From Streptomyces sp. WM6386 (GTDB lineage: Bacteria > Actinomycetota > Actinomycetes > Streptomycetales > Streptomycetaceae): 53,378 nt of DNA. A program made the translations under genes and the position numbers. Shown one piece after another: positions 32,569 to 41,727 of this stretch (the first letter of the stretch is position 1; each line of letters starts with the position of its first letter). Below the pieces are notes generated by a model. It saw nothing but the letters and a program-made list of their open reading frames with translations, was not told the DNA's origin and searched no databases. The DNA is taken from NCBI RefSeq assembly GCF_000972385.1, contig NZ_JXTE01000064.1, positions 1 to 53,378 of the forward strand, read 5' to 3'.

Positions 32569-34455
32569 GTGCTGAACGAGGTGCTCGCCGATCGGTTTCA
32601 GATCACTGGCGAGTTGGGTTCCGGTGGCATGGGTCGAGTCTGGGCCGCCGTGGATATGCGGATGCGGCGGAACGTCGCGGTCAAGGTCATGCACCCGCAG
32701 CACCCCGCGGACGAGGCCGGGGCGCGAGCCAGGTTCGAGCGCGAGGTGCAGCTGGCGGCGCGCCTGAACCATCAGAACATCGTGACCTTCCATGACTGGG
32801 GAGAGGTCTCGGTCGGCGGCAACCAGACCCTCTACATCGTGATGGAGCGTGTCGACGGGATCGCCCTCGACAAACGGCTGGCGGAGCCAACCCCCCTACC
32901 CTGGTCGCACGCCGTCGGGTGGGCAGCGCAGATCGCTCATGCGCTGCACGCAGCGCATGACCGGGGCGTGGTTCACCGGGACATCAAGCCGGGAAACGCG
33001 GTGCTCACGGACGACGGGACGGTGAAAGTCCTGGACTTCGGGGTCGCGAAGTTCCTCGGCGACACCATCGGCGCCCGCAAACTGACCGCCGGCACGATGC
33101 TCGGCTCCGTGGAATACATGTCTCCCGAACAGATCGACGCCGCCGAGACGATCGATGGTCGCAGCGACCTGTACTCCTTGGGCTGCTTCCTCTACCACGC
33201 GGTGACCGGGACGCCGCCCTTCGGCGGCAGCCAGGCGTCCATCGTCCACAGGCACAAGTACGAAGCCCCTGTCCCGCTGAGTAAACATGTTGAGGGGCTT
33301 CCACCTGCCTTGGACGACCTCGTCATCCGCCTGCTCGAAAAGTGCCCCGAGGACCGGCCAGTCAACGCCACGGTCGTTCGCGAGGCCCTGGTGGCGATCC
33401 TTTTCGACCATGACATGGCGTCACCCTACGGTGACACCATGGACGTCGCCCAGCTCGGTCACGGAGCCTCCTTGTCCGGACTGCTTCTGAGAACGGCACG
33501 GATGAAGGCGCATCGCCTCGTGGAAGACGCGGACAAGAATGCCGCGCGGCGGCAAGCGAGTCTGGAGGGTGACCTGGAAAGACGCCGCCAGGCTGTCGAC
33601 GCACAGCTCAGGGAGGTCGCGGCAACGGCGAAGCGGACATCTGACCAAGCCCACCGGCTGCTGGACGAGTCACGGTCCCACGCCGAGCAGACCCTGCACG
33701 GCGCCCGCGTGGAGGCGGAAAGGATCACCGAACAGGCCAGGGGCGACGCCGCCAGGGCGAAGAAGGTCGGCGACGCGCGCAACGCGCACCTCTCGCGGAC
33801 GGCAAAGGAAGACGCCGACAAGCAACTCGCCGATGCCAAGGCCGAGTCCGCGCGGATCGTCGAGGAGGCCGGGGAGAAGGCCCGCCGCATCGAGGCCGCT
33901 GCCTACCGCCGTACCGTCGCCGACTGGCACGATCATCCGTTGCGTCAACGACTCCTGGGTTGGCGGGCCATCCCGCACCTCGACGGGTCGGCGCGGGCAC
34001 CTGGGGTAGGGGCCACCCCACTGAGCCCTTCGGTCAGTTTTCGCGAGACGCGACGGGGCTACGAGCGCGCCCCCGTCAACGAGTTCATCGGCAAACTGGA
34101 GGAACGGCGGAACGCGGCAGCGGTCCGCCTCTCTGTGATCGAACAGCAGCTCGTGTATCTGGGGGCGACGAACGGACAGAGCTCTCCGGGGCTCCTGGTC
34201 CTGGAGCGCGAACTCGCCTTGAGACGTATCGCCGCTGCCAAGACCTGGACCGACCTGAAACACCTGAGCCTGGCGACGCCGATGCCGTGCCCTGCTCCGT
34301 CCGACCCATTTCAGGTGGTGAAGGAAGGCTACGACAGCGAGCAGGTCGACCAGCGCATCCAGCAGCTCGCGGAGGAGTGCGAGTACCTCTGGGCGCTGGT
34401 CGCCACGCTGGAAGAGCTCCTGAAGTACACACCCCCGGAGCCCTCCAGCGGCTGA
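32569..34455 (+). CDS. Ser/Thr protein kinase with coiled-coil and DivIVA-like C-terminus
   Basis: A 628-residue Hanks-type kinase. Residues 1-285 form the kinase domain: P-loop GSGGMGRV (17-24), Lys39 in VAVKV, HRDIKPGN with catalytic Asp138, DFG at 156-158, and YMSPEQ. It should be active. No transmembrane segment or PASTA repeats follow. Instead residues about 310-450 are a long, charged coiled coil (SLEGDLERRRQAVDAQ onward), then two DivIVA-type motifs: FRETRRGYERAPVNEFIGKL near residue 490 and FQVVKEGYDSEQVDQRIQQL near 581. GTG 32569 after GGGGAGGA is chosen over the open frame to 32044. The tail would suit binding to membranes or polar scaffolds. Partner: the preceding ATPase. Confidence 0.85.
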   Translation: MLNEVLADRFQITGELGSGGMGRVWAAVDMRMRRNVAVKVMHPQHPADEAGARARFEREVQLAARLNHQNIVTFHDWGEVSVGGNQTLYIVMERVDGIALDKRLAEPTPLPWSHAVGWAAQIAHALHAAHDRGVVHRDIKPGNAVLTDDGTVKVLDFGVAKFLGDTIGARKLTAGTMLGSVEYMSPEQIDAAETIDGRSDLYSLGCFLYHAVTGTPPFGGSQASIVHRHKYEAPVPLSKHVEGLPPALDDLVIRLLEKCPEDRPVNATVVREALVAILFDHDMASPYGDTMDVAQLGHGASLSGLLLRTARMKAHRLVEDADKNAARRQASLEGDLERRRQAVDAQLREVAATAKRTSDQAHRLLDESRSHAEQTLHGARVEAERITEQARGDAARAKKVGDARNAHLSRTAKEDADKQLADAKAESARIVEEAGEKARRIEAAAYRRTVADWHDHPLRQRLLGWRAIPHLDGSARAPGVGATPLSPSVSFRETRRGYERAPVNEFIGKLEERRNAAAVRLSVIEQQLVYLGATNGQSSPGLLVLERELALRRIAAAKTWTDLKHLSLATPMPCPAPSDPFQVVKEGYDSEQVDQRIQQLAEECEYLWALVATLEELLKYTPPEPSSG

Positions 34456-34484
34456 CGGCCGACCGACGGACCGGCTTAGAGACT

Positions 34485-36251
34485 TTAGAGCTTCTCGGGC
34501 GTCCTGATGCCCAGCAGGGCCATGCCCTGGTGGAGGGTGCGGGCGGTCAGGTCGCACAGGAACAGGCGGTTCTCCGCGATGTCCTTCGGCGGCTCGGGCT
34601 TGATGACCGGGCACTGGTCGTAGAACGTCGTGAAGAGCGACGCCAGCTGGTACAGGTACGCCGTCAGCTTGTGCGGGGCGTACTCCGCCGTGGCCTCCGC
34701 GAGGAGGTCGCCGAACGCGTCCAGGTGCAGGCCCAACGCCCGCTCCGCCGGGGCGAGTTCCAGCTCCGGGTGGGCGGTCGGCCGCTTGCCGTCGGCCTTG
34801 CGCAGGATCGACTTGATACGGGCGTACGCGTACTGGAGGTAGACCGACGTGTCGCCGTTCAGCGAGACCATCTGGTCCAGGTCGAACTTGTAGTCACGGC
34901 TCGGCGACGTCGACAGGTCCGCGTACTTCACGGCGCCGATCCCGACGTACCGGCCGTTCTCGACGATCTCCTCCTCGGTCAGGCCCACCTTCTCGGCCTT
35001 CTCGCGCACGACGGCCGTGGCCCGCTCGACGGCCTCGTCGAGGAGGTCCTCCAGCTTCACCGTCTCGCCCTCACGCGTCTTGAACGGCTTACCGTCCGCG
35101 CCCAGCACCGTGCCGTAGCCCATGTTGTGCGCGGTGACGTCGTCGCCCAGCCAGCCGGCGCGGCGGGCCGTCTCGAAGACCATCTTGAAGTGCAGCGACT
35201 GGCGTACGTCGACGACGTACAGCAGCGTCGTCGCGTCCAGGCCGACGACACGGTCGCGGATCGCCGTCAGGTCGGAGGCCGCGTAGCCGAAGCCGCCGTC
35301 CGCCTTCTGCACGATCAGCGGCACCGGCTGGTCGTCCTTGCCGCGGATCTCGTCGAAGAACACGACCAGGGCGCCCTCGGAGCGGACCGCGACGCCCATC
35401 TCCTCCAGGAGACGGGCGGTCTCGGGCATGCCCTCGTTGTACGCGGACTCGCCGACGATCTCCTCGTCGCGGATCTCCATGTCCAGCTTCTCGAAGACGG
35501 AGTAGAAGTAGACCTTCGACTCGTCGACGAACTGCTGCCACAGTTCGAGGGTCTCCTTGTCGCCGGACTGGAGGGCCACGACCCGCTTGCGGGCACGCTC
35601 CTTGAACTCCTCGTCCGCGTCGAAGACCGCGCGCGACGCCTTGTAGACCCGGTTCAGGTTCGACATGGCCTGCTCGCCGTCGACGTCCTCGGGCGGGGCA
35701 AGCTCGCCCGGGTTCTCGACCAGGTACTGGATGAGCATGCCGAACTGGGTGCCCCAGTCGCCGATGTGGTGGCGGCCGATCGTCTGTTCGCCGGTGAAGT
35801 CGAGCATGCCGCGCAGGGCGTCGCCGATGACCGCGGAGCGGAGGTGGCCGACGTGCATTTCCTTGGCGACGTTGGGCTGGGCGTAGTCGACGACGGTGAT
35901 GCCGGGGTTCTTCTTCGGCGGGACGCCCAGGCGGGCGGGGTCGGCGTAGCGCTCGGCGAGGTTCTCGATGATCGCCTTGTCGGAGATCGTGATGTTGAGG
36001 AAGCCGGGGCCGGAGACCTCGATGTCCTTGATCACGTCGCCGGACTCGACCTGTGCGACGACCTGCGTGGCCAGCTCGCGGGGGTTCGCCTTGGCCTTCT
36101 TCGCGAGGGCCAGGATCCCGTTGGCCTGGTAGTCGGCCCTGTCGCTACGTCGCAGCAGCGGGTCGACTCCGTCGGTTTCCGGGAGAGCGGAAGTGAGGGC
36201 GTCGGTGAGGCGCTGGTGGACTTGGTCGGTGAGCGACGTGACCGAGGTCAT
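34485..36251 (-). CDS. argS: Arginyl-tRNA synthetase
   Basis: A 588-residue class I aminoacyl-tRNA synthetase charging tRNA(Arg). The N-terminal add-1 domain ([19 protein letters not shown]) leads to [22 protein letters not shown], which contains the HIGH motif (HVGH). The KMSK-equivalent region, [18 protein letters not shown], follows, as in other ArgRS, and the anticodon domain ends [14 protein letters not shown] 36251 is used; a longer frame to 36356 has no family match. It is divergent from lysS across a 290-base region, and convergent to the kinase gene. Confidence 0.97.
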   Translation of the reverse strand: MTSVTSLTDQVHQRLTDALTSALPETDGVDPLLRRSDRADYQANGILALAKKAKANPRELATQVVAQVESGDVIKDIEVSGPGFLNITISDKAIIENLAERYADPARLGVPPKKNPGITVVDYAQPNVAKEMHVGHLRSAVIGDALRGMLDFTGEQTIGRHHIGDWGTQFGMLIQYLVENPGELAPPEDVDGEQAMSNLNRVYKASRAVFDADEEFKERARKRVVALQSGDKETLELWQQFVDESKVYFYSVFEKLDMEIRDEEIVGESAYNEGMPETARLLEEMGVAVRSEGALVVFFDEIRGKDDQPVPLIVQKADGGFGYAASDLTAIRDRVVGLDATTLLYVVDVRQSLHFKMVFETARRAGWLGDDVTAHNMGYGTVLGADGKPFKTREGETVKLEDLLDEAVERATAVVREKAEKVGLTEEEIVENGRYVGIGAVKYADLSTSPSRDYKFDLDQMVSLNGDTSVYLQYAYARIKSILRKADGKRPTAHPELELAPAERALGLHLDAFGDLLAEATAEYAPHKLTAYLYQLASLFTTFYDQCPVIKPEPPKDIAENRLFLCDLTARTLHQGMALLGIRTPEKL

Positions 36252-36375
36252 GGGGTGGGAGCCGTTCTCCTCGTGGGGTTGTTTCAGACGTGGCCAGTAT
36301 CCCACGGGGGGTAAAGCGGATTTTGCGGCTATGAGCTCGGGGGGAGGGCGGTGCATTGCCGGGTGGGGGGCGGTG

Positions 36376-36435
36376 GGGGCTTGTCGCGCAGTTCCCCCGC
36401 GCCCCTGGGCAGGCGGCTGCGCCGCCTGTCGGGGG
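36376..36435. repeat. Streptomyces intergenic repeat, copy 1
   Basis: Contains GCTTGTCGCGCAGTTCCCCC followed by a hairpin (CAGGCGGC at 36410-36417 and GCCGCCTG at 36421-36428). The same leader plus a hairpin occurs at 49853-49916. In my memory this CGCAGTTCCCCGCGCCCCT family is scattered through Streptomyces intergenic regions. It lies in the argS-lysS divergent gap. Confidence 0.75.
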
Positions 36436-36541
36436 TGGTCGCGTAAAGGCGTTTTCGCGCTCGCCCGCCTAACTGGGACAATGGATCGCGCCAGCCGTAG
36501 ACCGTACCGGCTGCTTCAGGAGAGAAAGAAGGACGTGCCCC

Positions 36542-38275
36542 GTGGCTCAGAGCACCGAGACCACCGACTGGGTCTCCCGTTTCGCGGATGAGGTCATCGA
36601 GGAGTCGGAGCGTCGGGCCCCGGGCAAACCGGTCGTCGTCGCGTCCGGGCTGTCCCCCTCGGGGCCGATCCACCTCGGGAACCTGCGTGAGGTCATGACC
36701 CCGCACCTGGTCGCCGACGAGATCCGGCGCCGGGGGCTCCAGGTCCGCCACCTCATCTCCTGGGACGACTACGACCGTTACCGCAAGGTGCCGGCCGGCA
36801 TCGCGGGCGTCGACGAGTCCTGGGCCGAGCACATCGGCAAGCCGCTGACCTCCGTGCCCGCGCCGAAGGGATCGTCGTACCCGAACTGGGCCGAGCACTT
36901 CAAGGCCGCCATGGTCGAGGCGCTCGCCGAGCTGGGTGTGGCATTCGACGGGATCAGCCAGACCGCGCAGTACACCTCCGGGGTGTACCGCGAGCAGATC
37001 CTGCACGCCATGAAGCACCGCGGTGACATCGACGCCATCCTCGACCAGTACCGGACCAAGAAGGCGCCCCCGAAGAAGCAGCAGCAGAAGCCCCTCGACG
37101 AGGCCGAGCTGGAGGCCGCGGAGGGTTCCGGCGCCGCGGACGAGGACGACGGCTCCTCCGGCAGCGCCGGGTACTTCCCGTACAAGCCGTACTGCGGCAA
37201 CTGCGAGAAGGACCTGACGACCGTCACCGCGTACGACGACGACAGCACCGAGCTGACGTACACCTGCGACGTCTGCGGCTTCTCCGAGACCGTGCGGCTC
37301 AACGAGTTCAACCGCGGCAAGCTGGTCTGGAAGGTCGACTGGCCGATGCGGTGGGCGTACGAGGGTGTCGTCTTCGAGCCGAGCGGTGTCGACCACTCGT
37401 CTCCGGGATCCTCCTTCCAGGTCGGCGGGCAGATCGTCGGGATCTTCGGCGGGCAGCAGCCCATCGGGCCCATGTACGCCTTCGTGGGTATCTCCGGGAT
37501 GGCGAAGATGTCGTCGTCCAAGGGCGGCGTGCCCACGCCCGGTGACGCGCTCCAGATCATGGAGCCGCAGCTGCTGCGCTGGCTCTACGCCCGGCGCCGC
37601 CCCAACCAGTCCTTCAAGATCGCCTTCGACCAGGAGATCCAGCGGCTCTACGACGAGTGGGACAAGCTGGACGCCAAGGTCGCGGACGGCTCCGCCCTCC
37701 CCGCCGACATCGCCGCACACACGCGTGCGGTGCGCACGGCCGGCGGCGAGCTGCCCCGCACGGCGCGGCCCCTGCCGTACCGGACCCTCGCGTCCGTCGC
37801 GGACATCACCGCCGGGCACGCGGACCAGGCGCTGCGGATCCTGTCCGAGCTCGACCCCTCCAACCCGCTGGGCTCGCTGGACGAGGCCCGGCCGCGCTAC
37901 GACAAGGCCGAGGCCTGGATCAACACGCACGTTCCCGCCGACCAGCGGACCATCGTGCGGGACGAGCCGGACACCGAACTCCTGAAGTCCCTCGACGAGG
38001 CTTCCACGGAGTCCCTGAGACTGCTGGCCGACGGGCTCGCCGAGCACTGGTCGCTCGACGGGCTGACCCACCTCGTCTACGGCGTGCCCAAGGTGCAGGC
38101 CGGGTTCCCCGCGGACGCGACGCCCAAGGAGCTGCCGGCGGAGATCAAGACCGCCCAGCGGACGTTCTTCGCGCTGCTCTACCACCTGCTGGTGGGCCGT
38201 GACACCGGTCCGCGACTGCCCACGCTGCTGCTGGCCGTGGGCCAGGAGCGGGTGCGGACCCTGCTCGGGGCGTAG
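36542..38275 (+). CDS. lysS: Lysyl-tRNA synthetase, class I
   Basis: A 577-residue class I (archaeal-type) lysyl-tRNA synthetase. The HIGH-like motif is SGPIHLGNLREVM and the KMSKS motif is MAKMSSSKGGVP. A zinc-knuckle pair is seen in YCGNCEKDLT and YTCDVCGFSE. A Lys/Gln-rich and acidic stretch (KKAPPKKQQQKPLDEAELEA) lies in an insertion before the zinc site. GTG 36542 is preceded by AGGAGAGAAAGAAGGA. Streptomyces genomes often carry this enzyme besides the class II one, so it may be the main or a secondary LysRS. It ends at a strong terminator (38286-38334). Confidence 0.95.
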   Translation: MAQSTETTDWVSRFADEVIEESERRAPGKPVVVASGLSPSGPIHLGNLREVMTPHLVADEIRRRGLQVRHLISWDDYDRYRKVPAGIAGVDESWAEHIGKPLTSVPAPKGSSYPNWAEHFKAAMVEALAELGVAFDGISQTAQYTSGVYREQILHAMKHRGDIDAILDQYRTKKAPPKKQQQKPLDEAELEAAEGSGAADEDDGSSGSAGYFPYKPYCGNCEKDLTTVTAYDDDSTELTYTCDVCGFSETVRLNEFNRGKLVWKVDWPMRWAYEGVVFEPSGVDHSSPGSSFQVGGQIVGIFGGQQPIGPMYAFVGISGMAKMSSSKGGVPTPGDALQIMEPQLLRWLYARRRPNQSFKIAFDQEIQRLYDEWDKLDAKVADGSALPADIAAHTRAVRTAGGELPRTARPLPYRTLASVADITAGHADQALRILSELDPSNPLGSLDEARPRYDKAEAWINTHVPADQRTIVRDEPDTELLKSLDEASTESLRLLADGLAEHWSLDGLTHLVYGVPKVQAGFPADATPKELPAEIKTAQRTFFALLYHLLVGRDTGPRLPTLLLAVGQERVRTLLGA

Positions 38276-38285
38276 CGGCCGGTTC

Positions 38286-38334
38286 TACGACGATGGGGGC
38301 GCCCGGTGGTTCACCGGGCGCCCCCATCGTCGTA
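38286..38334. terminator. Bidirectional hairpin terminator
   Basis: A 23-bp perfect inverted repeat (38286-38308 with 38312-38334) and a three-base loop sits between convergent lysS and the DUF2637 gene. Its outer part TACGACGATGGGGGCGCCC mirrors the terminator at 7887-7934. Confidence 0.93.
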
Positions 38335-38345
38335 CGCGATCGTGG

Positions 38346-39602
38346 TCACGCGATGTGGTCCTCTTCCAGTTCCGCGTTGTAGCGGTTCGTGAAGCGGTTG
38401 ACCATGCGCTTGGACTCGTCCGGCGGGAGCACGATGCTGAACTCGGCCTCGACGTTCTCGCTGAACTCACGCGGAGTCGGGTAGCCGCTGCCGCTTATCG
38501 ACTTCTTGAAGACCTGGTAGTACGACTCCTCGTCCGGCTCGGGACTGCCGCCGCCCTCACCGAGTTCCCGGGTGCGGCTGGGGCCCACCGGGATGGGGAA
38601 GCTGCCGGTCTCCTCCGAAGAGGGCTCCTCGTGAACCGGCCGCTGCTGTTGCTGGTACTGCTCGGCCTGCTGCTGCTCCGCGTACCACTGGGCGTACTGG
38701 TCCGGGTCGTACGCCGGGTCGTAGTCGCCCTGGTACTCGATCTGCTGGGGCGGAGCGAACCAGGGGCTCTCTTCCGGCACCGGCTCGTACTGCTCCTCGG
38801 TGGGAGCCACCGCCTGCTGCGGGACGGACGCCGCCTCCACGGCCCGCTGCTGCACCGGCGCCTCCACCTGCGGTGCCGACCTCGGTACCGGCGCCGGGGG
38901 GAGCAGCGCGGGCTCGATGCCCGCCGCCGCCAGGCCCGCCGGAGCCGTCTCCGCTAGCGGGACCCCGTACCGCGCGAGCCTCAGCGGCATCAGGGACTCC
39001 ACCGGAGCCTTCCGCCGCCAGGCACGGCCGAAGCGGGACCGCAGCCTCGCCTGATAGACCAGGCGCTCCTGCTCCAGCTTGATCACCTGCTCGTAGGAGC
39101 GCAGCTCCCAGAGCTTCATGCGGCGCCACAGCAGGAACGTCGGCAGCGGGGAGAGGAGCCAGCGCGTGAGGCGGACACCCTCCATGTGCTTGTCGGCCGT
39201 GATGTCCGCGATACGGCCGATCGCGTGCCGGGCGGCCTCCACCGAGACCACGAACAGGATCGGGATCACCGCGTGCATGCCGACGCCGAGCGGATCCGGC
39301 CAGGCGGCCGCGCCGTTGAAGGCGATCGTCGCCGCCGTCAGGAGCCACGCCGTCTGCCGCAGCAGCGGGAACGGGATGCGGATCCACGTCAGGAGGAGAT
39401 CCAGGGACAGCAGGACACAGATGCCCGCGTCGATGCCGACCGGGAAGACGTAACTGAAGTTCCCGAAGCCCTTTTGGAGGGCGAGTTCACGGACGGCCGC
39501 GTACGACCCCGCGAAGCCGATACCTGCGATGATCACGGCGCCGAACACGACGACGCCGATGAGAACGCGGTGCGTCCGGGTCAACTGCACTGGTGCGGCC
39601 AC
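38346..39602 (-). CDS. DUF2637 membrane protein with Pro/Gln-rich tail
   Basis: A 418-residue protein. The first ~150 residues form about four transmembrane helices matching DUF2637 (AGSYAAVRELALQKGFGNFS, FVSVEAARHAIGRIAD), a domain also found in spread proteins of Streptomyces plasmids. A long cytoplasmic part follows, rich in Pro, Gln, Glu and Tyr (QYAQWYAEQQQAEQYQQQQR), ending in a conserved stretch SGYPTPREFSENVEAEFSIV. GTG 39602 follows GGGGAGGGG at normal distance and is preferred over TTG 39638. Convergent with lysS. The role is unknown; a DNA-transfer or septum-related function is only a guess from the domain. Confidence 0.84.
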   Translation of the reverse strand: MAAPVQLTRTHRVLIGVVVFGAVIIAGIGFAGSYAAVRELALQKGFGNFSYVFPVGIDAGICVLLSLDLLLTWIRIPFPLLRQTAWLLTAATIAFNGAAAWPDPLGVGMHAVIPILFVVSVEAARHAIGRIADITADKHMEGVRLTRWLLSPLPTFLLWRRMKLWELRSYEQVIKLEQERLVYQARLRSRFGRAWRRKAPVESLMPLRLARYGVPLAETAPAGLAAAGIEPALLPPAPVPRSAPQVEAPVQQRAVEAASVPQQAVAPTEEQYEPVPEESPWFAPPQQIEYQGDYDPAYDPDQYAQWYAEQQQAEQYQQQQRPVHEEPSSEETGSFPIPVGPSRTRELGEGGGSPEPDEESYYQVFKKSISGSGYPTPREFSENVEAEFSIVLPPDESKRMVNRFTNRYNAELEEDHIA

Positions 39603-39694
39603 CCGTAATCCCCTCCCCTTGCGTGTTGTTGCGCGCAACAGAGTGGCACATGTGTGTGGCGCACGGGTGGCCGGTAGGGACCGTCAGCCCTTGT

Positions 39695-40597
39695 TCAGCT
39701 CTTCTTCGCAGTCGACTTGGACGGAGATGCGGACTTCGACGTGGACGTCGAGGGGGACTTGGACGCGGACTTGGATGCCGACGGGGACGGGCTCGCCGCG
39801 CCCCCCGTACCCGTGCCGCCGCCCGAGTTCGCCTTCGTCACCGCGGCCACCGCCTCCTTGGCCGCCTTCTTCACCAGCTTGGCCAGGCTGTCCGCGCTCG
39901 GCGTCTTCTCGCCCGCCAGACCCGCCCCGTTGTAGTCGACGGTCACGACGACGTTCTCGACGCGCGTGACCAGCGTCTGCTGCTTGAAGGAGCCTTCCTT
40001 TTTCTTCAGGTCGTACGTCACCAGCGTCGCCGCCTCGCCCGTACCGGTGACCGGCGCCGTCTTGGCGTTCTTCGCGCCGTCCACCGACTGAGCGTCCTGG
40101 ACCTGCTTGTCGAAGTACTCCTGCGCCAGCTTGTCGCCCTCGCCGCGCGTGACATCCGAGTCGAAACGGAGCAACGAGACGTTCAGCCAGCGGAACTGGG
40201 AGCCCTTGACACCGTTGTTGTCCAGGCTCGACCAGGAGCAACTGCCCCGCGTCGCCACATCATCCGACTTGCCCTGCTTGCCGGACTTCGGCGCCTTCGG
40301 TACGAGATCGCCCAACGTGTCCTTGGACAGGGTGTCGCACGGGTCGGGGAGCGAGGCATACGTCGCCGCCTGCACCGTCGGCGACGCGCTCACGGACGCG
40401 GAGGCACTGGCACCGGATTCCTTGCCGCCGGCGTCGTCCGAGCCGGAGTCCGAGGAACAGCCGGCCGCCACCAGCATCACCGGGACTGCCGCCGCGCCGA
40501 GAAGTACCCGGCTCAGGCGCCTCACTCTCCCCCGCTGCCCGAAAGGCGCGGGAGGGACCCCCAGCTCACCCTGGTCTCGCTGTGCTGCTCGCTGCAT
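39695..40597 (-). CDS. DUF3558-type lipoprotein, paralogue A
   Basis: A 300-residue secreted lipoprotein. A basic n-region (RGRVRRLSR) leads to LLGAAAVPVMLVAAGCS with the lipid cysteine. A Ser/Gly/Asp-rich linker follows, then the DUF3558-like domain with SLPDPCDTLSKDTLGDLVPKA and GSCSWSSLDN, and a long Ser/Lys-rich tail (SKSASKSPSTSTSK). DUF3558 proteins are cell-surface lipoproteins of actinobacteria with unknown role. ATG 40597 is chosen because its start MQR parallels the next gene; ATG 40612 is an alternative. It lies directly downstream of its paralogue, 124 bases behind, on the same strand. Confidence 0.82.
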   Translation of the reverse strand: MQRAAQRDQGELGVPPAPFGQRGRVRRLSRVLLGAAAVPVMLVAAGCSSDSGSDDAGGKESGASASASVSASPTVQAATYASLPDPCDTLSKDTLGDLVPKAPKSGKQGKSDDVATRGSCSWSSLDNNGVKGSQFRWLNVSLLRFDSDVTRGEGDKLAQEYFDKQVQDAQSVDGAKNAKTAPVTGTGEAATLVTYDLKKKEGSFKQQTLVTRVENVVVTVDYNGAGLAGEKTPSADSLAKLVKKAAKEAVAAVTKANSGGGTGTGGAASPSPSASKSASKSPSTSTSKSASPSKSTAKKS

Positions 40598-40721
40598 GGT
40601 TCCTTCACTCATGACGCTGCTCGTGCTCCTGCGGTCGGCTCGGGTCCGAGGGGCCACGGTACGCGGTGAGGCAGCAGTGCGGCTCTGGTTCACCTGCTTT
40701 GCCGAGGCGCCCGAACGCCCC

Positions 40722-41543
40722 TCAACTCGCCAGCGCCTCCGCCAGCCGAGAGGCCAGCTCCCTTGCCCTGTCCTGCATTTCCTCACTGTCCGGCACCACG
40801 CCGACCGTCGCCGGCTGCTCCTCGTACACGATCGTCACGATCACATTCGACGTGCGGAACGCCACAGTCACCGTGCGCTGCTGAGCCGTCGAACCCGAGC
40901 TGCTGAGCGCGTCGTCCAGGAACGCCTCGTCACCCAGATCGTCGAGCAGACGGGGCTGCAGATCTGTCGGAGTGGCGCTCGGAGGGGTGCTGGAGGACGG
41001 AGAAGAAGGGGAAGAAGGAGGGGAAGAAGAGGACGAACTCGGGGTCTCGCTCTCGGTACTCACATCGGAGGTGCTCGACTCGGAGTTCGTGGGCTCCGGG
41101 AGGTCGGCGGCCTCCTGCTTCTTCGCGAACAGTGCCTCCGCCTGACTGTCGTCGCTCACCGCGTTGTCGTACGACACCACCCGCTCCAGATCGACGAGCA
41201 GCCGGTCCGTCGCGTCCGTCGACTCGACCTTCCAACGGCAGCCGACCTTGCGGTCCGTGTCGAACGTGACCGTCGGCTCGCCCTCGTACGCCTTCTCGCG
41301 CTGCGCCTCGTCCGTGATCTGCTGGATGCCTGGCAGGAGCGCGTCGAGGGTGCTCTGCCCGGCCGCGCCGCAGGGTTCCGGGAGCGTGCGGTAGCGGCCG
41401 GGCTCGGCGGCGGCCGACGCGGTGCCGACGTCGCCGGGGTTGGCGTCGTCCGTGGTGCCGCCGTCGTCCGAGCCGCCGGTGCAGCCGGCCAGCAATGCCA
41501 CGAGGAGCGCCGCGACGCCGGGTACATAGGCCTTCCGCTGCAC
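40722..41543 (-). CDS. DUF3558-type lipoprotein, paralogue B
   Basis: A 273-residue lipoprotein paralogous to the next gene. Signal peptide MQRKAYVPGVAALLVALLAG with lipid Cys in LAGCTG. The DUF3558-like core includes TLPEPCGAAGQSTLDALLPG and VGCRWKVESTDAT; an extremely Ser/Pro-rich stretch (about residues 160-195) separates the two halves, and the end EEMQDRARELASRLAEAL is helical. GTG 41543 has GAGAGGAGC upstream. Likely first gene of a two-gene unit with the 39695 lipoprotein. Divergent from rtcB (184-base gap). Function unknown. Confidence 0.84.
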   Translation of the reverse strand: MQRKAYVPGVAALLVALLAGCTGGSDDGGTTDDANPGDVGTASAAAEPGRYRTLPEPCGAAGQSTLDALLPGIQQITDEAQREKAYEGEPTVTFDTDRKVGCRWKVESTDATDRLLVDLERVVSYDNAVSDDSQAEALFAKKQEAADLPEPTNSESSTSDVSTESETPSSSSSSPPSSPSSPSSSTPPSATPTDLQPRLLDDLGDEAFLDDALSSSGSTAQQRTVTVAFRTSNVIVTIVYEEQPATVGVVPDSEEMQDRARELASRLAEALAS

Positions 41544-41727
41544 GGTCGGCTCCTCTCGCTGTGTGCGTGTTCCCGCTGCTTATTCGCTTGCCGGGCAGGG
41601 GTGACCCCTGGGCACCATGTGTATCGCACGCACAGCCGTGGACGCCGGTCCGTTGTCCTATTCGTTGATCTTGGCGCCGGTTTTGCGATTTGAGACTTTT
41701 ACACAATTCCGGGGGAATGAGGACGAT

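Noticed and set aside
41617..41727. 37-residue extension of RtcB
   Set aside because: No family match. ATG 41728 has a good ribosome binding site and gives the usual RtcB start.
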